Assembly: GCA_026413225.1 (NCBI GenBank)
Contig: CM048554.1
Coordinates: 74,082,463-74,146,462 of the forward strand
Direction of reading: 5' to 3'
DNA from: Otis tarda
Taxonomy: Eukaryota; Chordata; Aves; Otidiformes; Otididae
Length of the DNA: 64,000 nt
Shown here: positions 24,991 to 35,850 of the stretch, piece by piece
Position numbering within the stretch: position 1 is the first letter of the stretch
Layout of the letters: the number at the start of each line of letters is the position of its first letter
Position numbers and translations under genes: made by a program
Notes under the pieces: generated by a model
The model's database searches: none
What the model was told of the DNA's origin: nothing
The model's input: the letters and a program-made list of their open reading frames with translations, nothing else

Positions 24991-25760
24991 ATTTTCCATA
25001 CCATACATTTTATAATTCAGCAGTTCTAGAAACTGCATATACAGCAATAAAAATAAGACCGTGGACACCTTACTGAAATCAGAGCAAATTTGTCAATGGC
25101 TTCGGTGGGAAGGTGCTGAGGCCTGGGATTGTTTTTCAAAGACCATTGATAAACAGAAAAGCACATTCCAAAACGTGATGATTGCAAGCACTTGGCAAAC
25201 TAAGGACATAATTTGCTGAGCGTGGAGTTTGGAATATATAAATTATGTGCATAGAATGGGAAGCTGAACTTTAGTCCAGATAAAATTGATACCTTTACAG
25301 GGTAGAGGTTTAAGATATCTTTTTTGTCTGCTCCCATTTAAGAGTAGTCCACATATTGTTTGTACACTGATTTAATTTTATGACAAGTTTATGAACATTC
25401 GATAAACTGGTCAGACCACTTTTTTTTTTTTAATTAAGAATGTAGGCATATTTGAATGATTTACAGGGATTTAAGTGAGCCAGGTTCTATAGTTCAGTCA
25501 TTAAATCTACTAAAAAACTCCAGTGTATAAACAAACTGTAGGATGCTGTTTGATCAATTGTCAGAACAGAGGGTAAGTTCCTCTGTTATTATTGGCAAAA
25601 GATGAGCTGCATAGTATAATATCTCAAGATAAAGTAAATACATTCTTTTGCAATTAGGCTTAAAACCAATCCTAATTATAAAGGATTTGTAGTATTAATT
25701 TGTTGTAGAATGGTAAATACAGCAGGAGGAATTTACCTTAAGGAGAGAAATGCTCACTGA
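24991..25760. promoter_or_regulatory. Candidate conserved non-coding block (speculative)
   Basis: A repeat-free, AT-rich, CpG-poor block without open frames. It is interrupted only by a run of about 12 T near 25420. It looks like sequence that often proves conserved among amniotes, but this is an impression; only alignment with other vertebrates would show it. Confidence 0.18.
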
Positions 25761-27061
25761 AGTCTAAGACATTTTACACAGAAGTTTATGGACTGAAAAA
25801 AGGTAGAACTTGCCAGTGCAAAAGATGCACTTGTCTTATAATGAGTGATTTTTGTTGAATCTTTAAATTACAGGATAGGAGGTTTGAGTCTTAAATCTCC
25901 CTTGCATTAACTAGTTTTCTCAGCTTTAAAAAGTAAAATATATGGAAAGGATGGGAGAGGGGTGCTGACTGCATCTTAAGAGAATGGTATGGAATTCTTG
26001 GAACCTCCAGGGATGATGCATGCATTTCTGGGAAATATTTCCTTATAAGAGCAAGGATCAGGTTTTACTTCAATGTAAGCTACAGACTGTCAGCCATGAA
26101 TCTGAAGTTCCTTATTTGTTACTTCACTTCAGACACTTGAACTAGCCAGTTTTAGGCCAGCCCTACAAATGATATTCGTTTTGTGCTTATCTTTGTTAAA
26201 TTTATTAAAAATTAAATGCATCTAATTCTCCAGCTGTCAAAATGGGGATTTGCATGAATAAAACATAAGCTATGTTTATCCTGGTATTTGGCTTCTTCTC
26301 TGATATTGAGAATTAGTAGAATGAAGGATAGAGGCTGTTCTTTATCAGAGCCAAACCGAATCAAGACAGAAGTGTATGGAGTTGTGATTACACATTTCAG
26401 TAGTTGGCTTCAAATTTCAGATTATGATTTAAAAGTAGTCAAATAATGAAGGACAAGGTCCTTATAGGGTGACATTCCTGGCATGTTCAAGAGTTTGTCC
26501 ATATAGAGAGGGTCTACATTTGAAATGTTTCCCTTCTGCTCCAGAAGAAGAGTAGTGTTTAAGCAAAGGCTACCCTCCTCCAGCCAATAGCTACAGAGGA
26601 GTGATTGTAGCAGCTAGAAAAAAATAACCTTGTGACTTTTTGGATAGTCCCATCTTTCTTGATTATAGGGTTTCTTGAAGTCAGTTTGAACTCTGCAGGT
26701 TGGAACAGTATTCCAAGTGTGTTCTATATTACTTCTAACTATTTTAATAATTCTTTCTATTACCAGGTATTTTAGGGCAGTAGCAAACTATATACTGTGA
26801 GGAGCTATGACCACAGTCTCTTCAATAAAGTTTCATAGGAAAAATTTCTTTTCTGCTGAAGCAAAGCAGAATCTATAAAAAGTTTTTACATTGACTCTGT
26901 AAGATTACATGTAATGGAGTTGCCTTCTCTATAATAAAATACCTGCTTGCTCATATACCTCTGTGTGAATGCCAAAAGCAGTTTCCCTTTTGTATTTGCA
27001 CTTTTTTCCCCTTGCTTTGCACTTTTAAAAATAATAGTTTTTCTTCTTTATTTTTCATATA
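25761..27061. other. Non-coding, AT-rich stretch
   Basis: No gene, RNA or named repeat was recognised. There are almost no open frames over 60 codons, in keeping with the high AT content. Confidence 0.55.
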
Positions 27062-27087
27062 TTTTTTTTCTTTTTTTTGGGGGGGGG
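27062..27087. repeat. T run followed by a run of 9 G
   Basis: T-rich homopolymers (27062-27078, broken by one C) pass directly into nine G at 27079-27087, the same T-then-G arrangement as at 7087. There is only one G run, so a quadruplex is less likely here. Confidence 0.8.
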
Positions 27088-27329
27088 AGAAAGCACCCTA
27101 AAAGAAAGATCAAACAGAATGGAAATTATGATAAAATGAGCACAATCTGTTAAATATTTAAGCCAGTAAAATTCATGCTCACATCAAAGAGCTGAAAATA
27201 ATACACAATTTAAGTTTCAATGAATCACTTGGCTTAATTATAGGTAAGTTAAAGTAGACAAATACCCTTGCTATGTGGTGTTTCCCTAACATAGAGCTAT
27301 CCACATTTCCCCATATCTATCTAAACCAC

Positions 27330-27405
27330 ATGCACACACAATATACCTTGTTTATACAATGCATATGCAGTATATTGTGTATACACATATATACACAAAT
27401 ATGGT
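27330..27405. repeat. Degenerate (CA)n/(TATA) low-complexity region
   Basis: Interrupted CACACA, TATACA and ATATATAC units form a decayed alternating purine/pyrimidine microsatellite. Confidence 0.65.
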
Positions 27406-28663
27406 ATGTTAATCTCAATAAGCAGAAGGTGCAACAGCCATAGGCAAAGGGGCAAGCTAGACGGCAAAGCAGAAGGCTAGGGGCAAGATAGTTACAACAG
27501 GCACGTATAGTTTATTCTAGTCAAGACCTAAAACCCATGTAGTATTTTATTCTTATAAAAAACTATGCATTTGCTGCATTTTGGGGGAGGAAAGACCCAC
27601 ACATGATGAACACAAAACCAGTGAAGACACAAGCATTTGTACAGAGTTTTGAAGTGTCTTTCAGACTGGACTGAGGATCAGTTAACTGTGCACTGTGACA
27701 TGACAGTCTCACAAAATGCACAAGTGTTGACACAGACCTTTCTAGGGCATTTATGATGAAAAATATGGTGTGAGGCGTGCTACAGGATTGCACTGGCTAG
27801 TCAATCAGATTGGTGCAGAAATGTCAGGAGTCAGCCAGCTGCTGTGACAGTGTCTGTGTGAGGCAGCCAAATGGTGTCTGGTCCTAATTTTCTGTGACTT
27901 TCCATGGGTGGGTGAAGAGTCTTACTCTATTTCCCTAATGTATTTTTCCAGTCATAGTTGCTACTGTTGTTTTCCTTTCAAAGTGGCCTGTACCTATCAA
28001 AATTTGACACAACCAATGAAAATGAAATTTCCTATCTCCCTGTTAACATTAGAAAGTCATGCAGTATTATTGATCTGTTGTTTTCAGGTGAATATTTAAT
28101 AAACTTTGGGCCTGCATCAGGTTTTGGTGGCACTAATGCTGACAAAACAGCTAGAACCCGAAGACAAAATATCTCTCATATGAAATGCTGAGATTAAACA
28201 ATGTTCATATCAGACAGGAAACAACTTTAGTGGCAATGCAGACAGAATATGTGAAATACATGTTCAAGTAATTTTCTGTCCCTCTTCTATACATTAGCTC
28301 CTATGGCCATTCTAAGTTTTCAACGACAAATTGTTGCCTTCAGCTGCCCACTCCATGCTGCTATTAAACCTTTGTAGCAGAGACAACAGGATGGGTGTTG
28401 TCTCACTCTGTGTCTTGGTGTTAACTCCCAAGGCAGCTAATGTAGATGGAAATTAATGGTTAGTTGTGGATATTTGTGCCTGCAAATGAGGGTGGTTGAC
28501 CAGGCCATATATCTTGCACTCACTGCTCCCATGAGAAGTATAGAAAGCTGGCATGGCTAAGCAGTGAGATGGACAGTAGAAAATATCCCCTCCACACTCA
28601 CCAGTTAAACCCAATAGAGGCTGCAAGTCAGGGTCATCAGTCTTAAGCTCTCCCCAGACTTAA
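27406..28663. other. Non-coding stretch, no recognised gene
   Basis: Nothing recognised apart from short overlapping frames. A local duplication around 27420-27485 repeats 'agcagaagg' and 'aggggcaag'-like words. Confidence 0.5.
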
Positions 28664-28702
28664 TTATATAAACAAAGTGCTTTTATTTATTATATAAACA
28701 AA
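28664..28702 (+). repeat. Two identical 13-mers with forkhead-like core
   Basis: TTATATAAACAAA occurs at 28664-28676 and again at 28690-28702. ATAAACA is close to the forkhead (FOX) consensus RTAAACA. The identical 13 bp suggests a small duplication or paired sites; function is inference. Confidence 0.35.
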
Positions 28703-29832
28703 AGTTCTTACAATTACCAGGTAAGAAAATCCTCCTCCGGGGCAAGCAATACCTTTTAGGCTCTAGGAGATTTAAATTCAAGTTCCTTGTTTCACTAAGG
28801 TATGTTCCCATGAAATGCTTTTGTTCTAACAAAATGAATTGTTCTACTGAGACATTTCCGACTAACTCCAGTCATAATCCATTCAGTACAACTGAACTCC
28901 TGTATAAAGAGGAATAATTTTGCAGATTGTGTTCCTGAATTTGTAATGCTTCAGAGGAGCTGAATTTATACAATATCTCTTTAGTTTCTAAAAAAACCCA
29001 CAGTAATATTGCATTATGATATATATCCAACATTTTAATAATTTCAAAAGTATTAACACTTTCATATCATACTTAGCTTGAGCTATTGAGTTCTACTGTG
29101 TCTTCACAATTTTGTTCCTCTTTTCCTCTCCTTGTAACCCCAAAAGCCAGACAATTTCTGAACCAGGAAGAATTCCTAAATTATCCAAGCCCAGCGAACT
29201 CCACAAACATGAAGTGAGTGATGCAGACACTCGTGTAAAGCTTTGAAGCGATGACTTTCCAAGGTCCTGATGGAGGCCATTCAGCTGCTGAGTTAACTGG
29301 CAGGTTAATGGTGCAGTGTAAAAAGCCTGCGGTTCATTTACTGAGTCAATTGTGCTGCATGGATACAAGTTCTGTCTCTATTTCTCTTGCCATCTTGCAG
29401 CCTATGGGGAGAGGTGTGAACAATTAGCTAATGAAGAGCACACTGTGTCTAGACAGAGCTAACTGTTAGCAGATGATCACTATTTATATTTGTCAGCAAG
29501 CTGAGTGACACGAGCAAGATAGATGTGTATCAGGAATGGATATCACTGTACTCCAAATTACTGTCCTTCTTGCAGTTTTTATTTCGCTTCATTGTCAGAA
29601 GTACAGATCAGATTGAGTCCCAGTCTCATCACTTCTTCAGTCATGGAAAAGCTTGATGATAAGACCTTTGAAATATTTACCTTCTGCACAAGGTTTCCTC
29701 TTCTGGCCTTTCATTTGAAAAATAGAAATAATGGTATGTGCTACTTTTCACCCACTAGGGACTAAAGGATCAAGGCTTAAATATTGTACTGGCAGCAAGA
29801 AACCAGAACTAGACCTGAAGACAGGTGCTAGC
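28703..29832. other. Non-coding stretch, no recognised gene
   Basis: No gene or repeat was recognised. The 91-codon frame at 29093-29368 on - has no motif. Confidence 0.5.
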
Positions 29833-29960
29833 TTGGGACTCAGGAATCAACAGATCAGTTCCTGGCTTTGTCGCATGTTTCCTGTTTGACTTTGGGCAGA
29901 TCATTTTGCTTCACTTCTGCATGCCTTGCTTTCTCATCTGCAAATGTGGATAAAGGTGCA
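29833..29960 (+). mobile_element. MIR-like (CORE-SINE/L2-tail) relic, sense
   Basis: The order of words matches the central part of MIR-type SINEs. It runs 'gggactcaggaatcaa', 'cagttcctggctttgtc', 'gtttgactttgggcagatca', 'gcttcacttctgc', 'tttctcatctgcaaatg' and 'ggataaagg'. The key block, 'gac-ttgggca' followed by 'tctcatctg-aaa-tggggata', is clear. It lacks a recognisable tRNA-like promoter head and tail. Such relics are shared by amniotes and are very old. The family is from recall. Confidence 0.65.
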
Positions 29961-32606
29961 CCATGCAAAGACAATATTGTGAAAAGTTCTGTGTTGCTGC
30001 AGTCAGGGAGATATTGCTGTCAGTGAACTTGTGTGTGGACTTTTGGTGTACATTTTCTTTTGCACAATTATTTTGTGGAAGGTAGACACAAGCAGAAGTG
30101 AAAGTATAGGAGTTAACTGTTCGTCATTCAATCTTTCTTGCTGCAGGTGAGGCTTGAGAGCTAGATTGCTTTGTGGTCCTACAAGTATAAAGCAATATTT
30201 TAGTGAGTGTTCAAGAAATCATATAATTGTAATGCTTAAGTTGTACCAACTAACGGAAGCCATTAAGACAACTGTTGTCTAGAAGTAGATCTTTAGGTAT
30301 AAAGAATAAATTTATGGATCTGTGTTGTTTAAAATGAACTGGGAATGTTTTTAAAGGAGTTGCTATTAGGAAACATTTTGGCTTTTCTTTCTAGCTATAA
30401 ACAGATGCTTATTCATATTATGCCAGATTTACTAGCTAAGGCTGCTCTTCATCAGCAGTGCATAAATCCCTCTTGAGTGACTGGCAAGGCACAAAAAATA
30501 AGCTGAGGGAGTTTGCCTACTGTCTCTGCAGTGATTTTATAGTCCTATTCCTGCAATATTCCTATTGACTTTGGTGGTCCAAACTCAGTTTTTAAGATCT
30601 ATTCACAAGAAGAAATTCTGAGGGATTGTACTTTGTGCTGAGAGTTGGATGCAAACTGCATCATATACAATATAAAGCAAAACTCTCAAAGCCAAGAAGG
30701 GACTGAACACACCCTGTCTGTTTTGTGGTCAATATGTCCTTGAATAAATTACATGGAAGATACAAAAGAAGAAGGAAATGTTATGACATTGCTAATGTGA
30801 CCCTGCATTGTCTGAGTAGGTTTTTGAGTGTCTATCCAGCCCTCCAGGCTGTATCCTTGCCTGGGAGGGATCTGAAAAAATGGTGCAATAAAACAGTACA
30901 TCATAAATCACTAATAGATTGATAATGACTGAACGTAATCACCTTTTTAGGGATGATGTTGTTTATTATCCTGTCAGTTGTCTATAAGAAATGATGGCAT
31001 TGGTAGGTGTAGTAATGGAAACCTAACACCACAGAACACTCACGGACAGGCCTTGGAAATGGAATTGCAAAATCCCCTTACCCTCTGAGATGATCTTTTC
31101 ACCTAAGAGCGACACGTTTCCATTCATTACTAGCACTTTTACTTTGGCAATAAAGAGCACAGATATGAAGCCTGCTGCCAGCCTTCTTAAACAGAATGAA
31201 ATCCAGTTACAGTTTTGGGCTGAAAATAAAAGTTTGAATATTTACAGGCAGATGTCTACATCTTAAGTCATTACCTTTTGCTGCTTTTACAGCTGTGCAA
31301 AGAAGAAAAGTCTCTTTTTGGTCACGATCCACATGGTTTGTTCCATACCTCTGTGTTAGCCTGAGACAAACATGAAACTAGAAATACTATGTTATCTTCA
31401 TTGACTATGAAGGGAGCCAAAAGTGATTCACTTAGGTGCAGATGGCAACACTGAAAATCTCCTCTAGATTATGTTAATGTAACTCAAAATGTTTAAGTTA
31501 TTCTGCAGAGTTTGGGAATCACGAGGGTTATGTTCCCTTTTAAGATCAATGCAGCTTTCAGATGTCTCTTCCAAAAGTCACAGTGCCAACTGAATTAAAA
31601 GATTTGTGTTTGAACGGGAGGACCTCTTTCCTGCTTGTTGTGAAAGTTGAGGAATTCCACTCTACATGCTTATTTTCCCCATGAGAGTGTTAGAGGACCT
31701 GACACTAAAATCCCTTCTGTACATCAGATTGTTTGAAAAATCTCTGCTTTGACTTAGGGGAACTGGTTTTTTTGAAGTTCACCAATTTTGCACATTGCAA
31801 AGGGGTAGAAAGAGGTCAGCTACAGTTCAGTAGGAAATGAGTGGAACACCACTGGATTCACTTTACCAAGGATCCCTTACAGACATTTAATCAGAATGAA
31901 TTTCTTTTCAGTCTCATCAAGGCTGATAAACTTCATAAGAGGACCAAGTCATTTATCTCTGCTATTAAAAGCATGAGATTTGGAGAGGACTAAATGAAGG
32001 GAACCCTTATTATTTGTATTTATACAGCATACACACTGAACTATTTTTAGCTTTCATGCTGTATTCTTAACACATTTGAAGTATAGAAGTGGAAACTGGG
32101 AATAATTTGTCTGTGAACTACATGCCTGTGGGGTGTAAGCTAAAACGCCTTCTTTGATCTAACAATGAAGTGAATTTGTGTCATGGACCACACACTTGAA
32201 ACAAGGCAAGCAGTGGAAAGATAGAGCAAAGGGTTCAAGCATTAATGCTAAGGTCCATGTACAGTGTGTCTTTTCCTCTCCATTCCACTCTAAGATTAAA
32301 AGGCAGTTGCTGGGGTATTTAGAAGAGTTCTGCATTGCTGTGGAGCACAGCAAGGCTTTGAGCTTAGAACTAACATACATTAGTGGAAAATAAAATTATT
32401 CCTTACTGCTTTGCTGGTGTCTGTGTTTTGACAATTTTGTTGTTTTTCTCTCTCTTGTTCAGAGGTGGGAGAAATTAGTTAATTAGGTGACCTCTTTTAG
32501 TGGGTTGCTTTCCATTTTTCCTAGCTGACGGTGTAATGGATTTCAGGAATTTCAGTCAATACAGGAAACATAGGATATGTTTTTCTACAGCTTCTTTGTT
32601 GTCTTC
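29961..32606. other. Non-coding stretch, no recognised gene
   Basis: About 2.6 kb of AT-rich sequence with very few open frames. The phrase 'tcctgcaatattcctattgactttggtgg' region near 30550-30580 recalls an old reptilian repeat ('cccattgacttcaatgg'), and 32085-32115 recalls the MIR 'ggaaactg' block. Both are too weak to annotate. Confidence 0.45.
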
Positions 32607-32620
32607 TTTTTTTTTTTTTT
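32607..32620. repeat. Poly(T) run
   Basis: Fourteen consecutive T in a T-rich neighbourhood. No element body is recognised on either side. Confidence 0.85.
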
Positions 32621-34318
32621 AATTATGCTGACCTTATTTGTCACAGACCAAAAGCGTAGGTCTGTGGTTATGTAGTGCATGCATATTCTGTAAATATGTT
32701 TGCATTAAGATATACAGAACCAAATTCAACCCTGGTAATACTATTGCTGATTTTGCTCAGGTTATATGAGGGCTGGGTTTGCCTCTGTGTGAAAGTCAGC
32801 TGATGGTTTTCATCATGAGGAAGAGTCTGCATAAATATGTGTCACTTATTTTGGGATATTCTGCCTTTCCCCTCTAGAAAAGATGAAAATGTTGTCATAA
32901 TCGTAATTTCATCATGCTGCTTCCCACTAGATACAAGCACTGAGTATCTTGCTGACATGAAATACTGGGGTTCTTTTTTTCATAATAAATGAAGCATAAA
33001 TGAAACAGAGCGTCCTTATGCTAGAAGGCAAATGGAGGAGGATATTAAAAGTGCTCTAACTGTGATCACTGAAATTCTTAGCTGTCCCAAAGTGACTTAC
33101 GCTCACTAGTCTGATTAATTTTTTACTGTAGTTATGCTCCTGAACCACTTAGTGTTTTTGGAAACCCAGCCTACTCCCAAATGCAAATACATGGAAACAA
33201 GAACTCTGCCCAACTCACTGCAGTAAATTAAAGTCAGGCATCTGAAGATGCCTCTAGCTGTCTGCACTGCCTGTCTTCTGGATGGTGTTGCCCACGAGTT
33301 AGGGATATCCTGTAAAGGAGTGTTTGAATTGCCACAACGATTTGTGCAACACACTAAGATAAACTGAAATCAGAGCTGGTTTACCTTACATGACCAGCTG
33401 AAAACAGGAGCAGAGTTCTGAGTAGCTTAGATGATGCCGTCCTGAGGCTAGCAATGTCCCCCACAGGGGTGGGGTGGGCAGCTCAGGGAATGAACAGCTC
33501 AGCCATCGAACTTTAAAATGCCACCACAAGTCTGTCAGAAGCTCTACTTGAAAAAGAATAGCCTTAGACATGCAATAATTACCATTCTTTGGGTAAGCCA
33601 CTATCTTAGCAGAAGGCTTGGTCCTGGTCTCTTGCTCCCTTGCTGACAACAATAGAAGGAATTTTGCTCAAATAAGGACACCATGGTCATGTCTGAGAAA
33701 GAGGACACAGAAAAGTGACATAGAAAAAAGGGATAATTTTAGAAGGGCAAAGGAATTTTTTTCTTTGTTGACAACTTTTGAATCTTAGTGTCATGTAAAG
33801 TAAAAGTTTCACGTAAACTAAAAGACCAGAACAGACAATATCAAGCTCTGAATCTTCCACCTTGATGAAGTGATTGGTATTAGGAGGACACTGAAATTAC
33901 CTCTAGCTCCTCAAACTCTAATTCTAGTCCCTTTACAATAAAAGTGATCCTGAAAACCTCTGTGGCCAGTTAGTAAGTCTGCCCAGGGGGATGGAGCCAT
34001 AGGAAAGGCAAAGCCAGCAGTGTGTCCATTTCAATAGTTGTTTTATGGAGGTATAAACAGGTACCAGGTGCCACAGCTCTGCCTCTGTGAACTGACATGA
34101 AATCTAGGCCTGACCATGATAGCACTTGCGGAAGTGTGTAGGTAAGATAATAGTTTGCTCTTCAAACCCCAATACTGACGTGTGTCCTCTGCCAAACAAA
34201 GGGAGTGGGTGCACTGACTTCAGAGAATGGGTTTCCACAAGAGTAAAGAAGAGGAAGAAAGGAAACCTCCAAAATTAATCTATTTTGCTAGTTCCTTTGG
34301 GATGAGGGAAGCAGCAGT
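32621..34318. other. Non-coding stretch, no recognised gene
   Basis: No gene or named repeat was recognised. It becomes purine-rich towards its 3' end, leading into the polypurine tract. A 'gtgcactgacttcaga' word at about 34210 is again like the old reptilian 'ttgacttcaatgg' repeat. Confidence 0.5.
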
Positions 34319-34523
34319 GGAAAGAAGAAGAGAAGGAAACGAGAAAAGGAAATTAAGAGAAAGAAAGAGAAAGGAAGAAAGACAAAGGAAGGAAGGAAGG
34401 AAGAAAGGAAGGAAGGAAGGAGAAAGAAAGAGAAGAAAATAGGGAGAGACAGAGAAAGAGAAAGAGAGAAAGAAAGAGAGAAAGAGAGAAAGAAAAAGAA
34501 AGACAAAAAAATGAAAGAAAAAT
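34319..34523 (+). repeat. Long polypurine (GAAA/GGAA)n tract
   Basis: About 200 bp made almost only of G and A. It includes two unbroken purine runs of 56 bp (34384-34439) and 53 bp (34451-34503), with GGAA units in the first half and GAGAAA units in the second. The parts are close to mirror-symmetric, the property that favours intramolecular triplex (H-DNA). The open frames across it on both strands (Lys/Arg/Glu-rich on +, Ser/Leu/Phe-rich on -) are products of the repeat and not genes. Confidence 0.92.
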
Positions 34524-35662
34524 TCTCCAACTCTCCTGAGGTTTTCATTAACCATGAGTAATGAGGAAATTTTTTTTACAGGGATCTCCTTTTGTTCTGG
34601 TGGACATATGCCTTCAACCATTTGTTCTTTGACTTTCAAGTACCATTCTTGCAGCAAAAAAAAGTGAAGGAGAGGACTTAACGTTGTGAGTCTCATAGCC
34701 TGAAAACATCAGTATTTATGGGAGTCTGGGGAAAATATTGTAAACATATTTTCATTTATATTTCAGAAGATTTCAAAATCATCCTTAGTATGAATTTTGG
34801 AACTGTCAATCATCACTTCAAATCATCTTCATACTGTACTTTCCAAAATTAACTATTGATAGAGAAAATGGAAACATTATGAGATTGAGTAGGGGCAATT
34901 CAAGTTCAAATTGTAGGCAAGGAAAATGTAGATTTAACAGGGAACTAAAATGTCTGGAGTGTTCCTTTCTTTATCCCAGTAGCACAGCTCAATGTACAAG
35001 AGTGTCCCCCTACAGCAGCTCAGTGTGTGGCTCACCAGTCTCTCCGTGTTCTCCATCCATTCAGTTACTGCAGCTCCATATCACTGTCAGCTATTTACAG
35101 CCAGTGAGGACACTGTGAAAAGTGATTTGAGTACCGGCTCGTGGACTGCATTCACTGAAGCCCTGAGCTGTTGCTGGTTTGGAGGCCACTAAAGTCAAGC
35201 ACAAATGAGATGGTTTGTCTCCTCAGTTCTTTCCAAGCTGGAACACATTGACATATTTTTTTAGATATCTATTTAGACATTTTTTTCAAACTGTTTTTCT
35301 CTCTGCAAAGGTATGGAGTTGCCAGAAAGCTGGCATCAACAAAAGCCACGGTTTTAATTTTCTTGGTTCATGAAGGCTTTTGATCAGAAGTCAATTTAAG
35401 GTAGTAAGTTAATTTTTACAAGTATTTATTTTGATATTTTTAGAAAATACCGATTTTTGAAGTTTGTTTTGACTTTTTGGTTCCAATTTAGAATTTATTA
35501 TTTGAAATCTTACAAACTTTCACAGGAAAAAAAGTGTTTCCTCAGCAAACTTATCTAAGAATGTTAGCTGTGTAAGAAGATGAAGTGAAAGGAGAAAGAA
35601 AATTCTTTACCTTTTATGACTGATAATACAAATGTGCTACATGAATAAATGCAACAGCTGTA
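34524..35662. other. Non-coding stretch, no recognised gene
   Basis: AT-rich with short overlapping frames. Nothing was recognised. Confidence 0.5.
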
Positions 35663-35850
35663 TGTCATGGTTTAATGCCAGCTGGCAACCAGGACACTAT
35701 ACCTCCCTCTGCGTGCTGAAGCTGGTAATTTCTCTGTATCTGTAGCATGTTATTAGAACTTAATTACTACTGAAGATTTGTTTTCTAGGGAAGCAGTTGT
35801 ATAAGCTCCTATAAGCTATATATAAACACCAAAAGGGCACAAAGACTGGA
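35663..35850 (+). mobile_element. Degenerate avian ERV LTR fragment
   Basis: It opens with TGTCATGGTTTAATGCCAGC followed by 'tggcaaccag', which matches the start of a common avian LTR family whose recalled head is TGTCATGGTTTAACCCCAGC. A TATA-box-like word (TATATATAA, 35817-35825) lies about 155 bp in, as expected for an LTR U3. I cannot fix the 3' end: a TGACA at 36045-36049 would pair with the opening TGTCA and give a 387 bp LTR, but no matching target-site duplication flanks it. No gag, pol or env sequence adjoins. It is non-functional as a provirus. Confidence 0.5.

Noticed and set aside
32085-32125. MIR-like 'agaagtggaaactggg'
   Set aside because: Single weak block, no flanking match.
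34227-34696. Lys/Arg/Glu-rich frame on + and Ser/Leu/Phe-rich frames on -
   Set aside because: Their composition comes directly from the polypurine tract; no gene.
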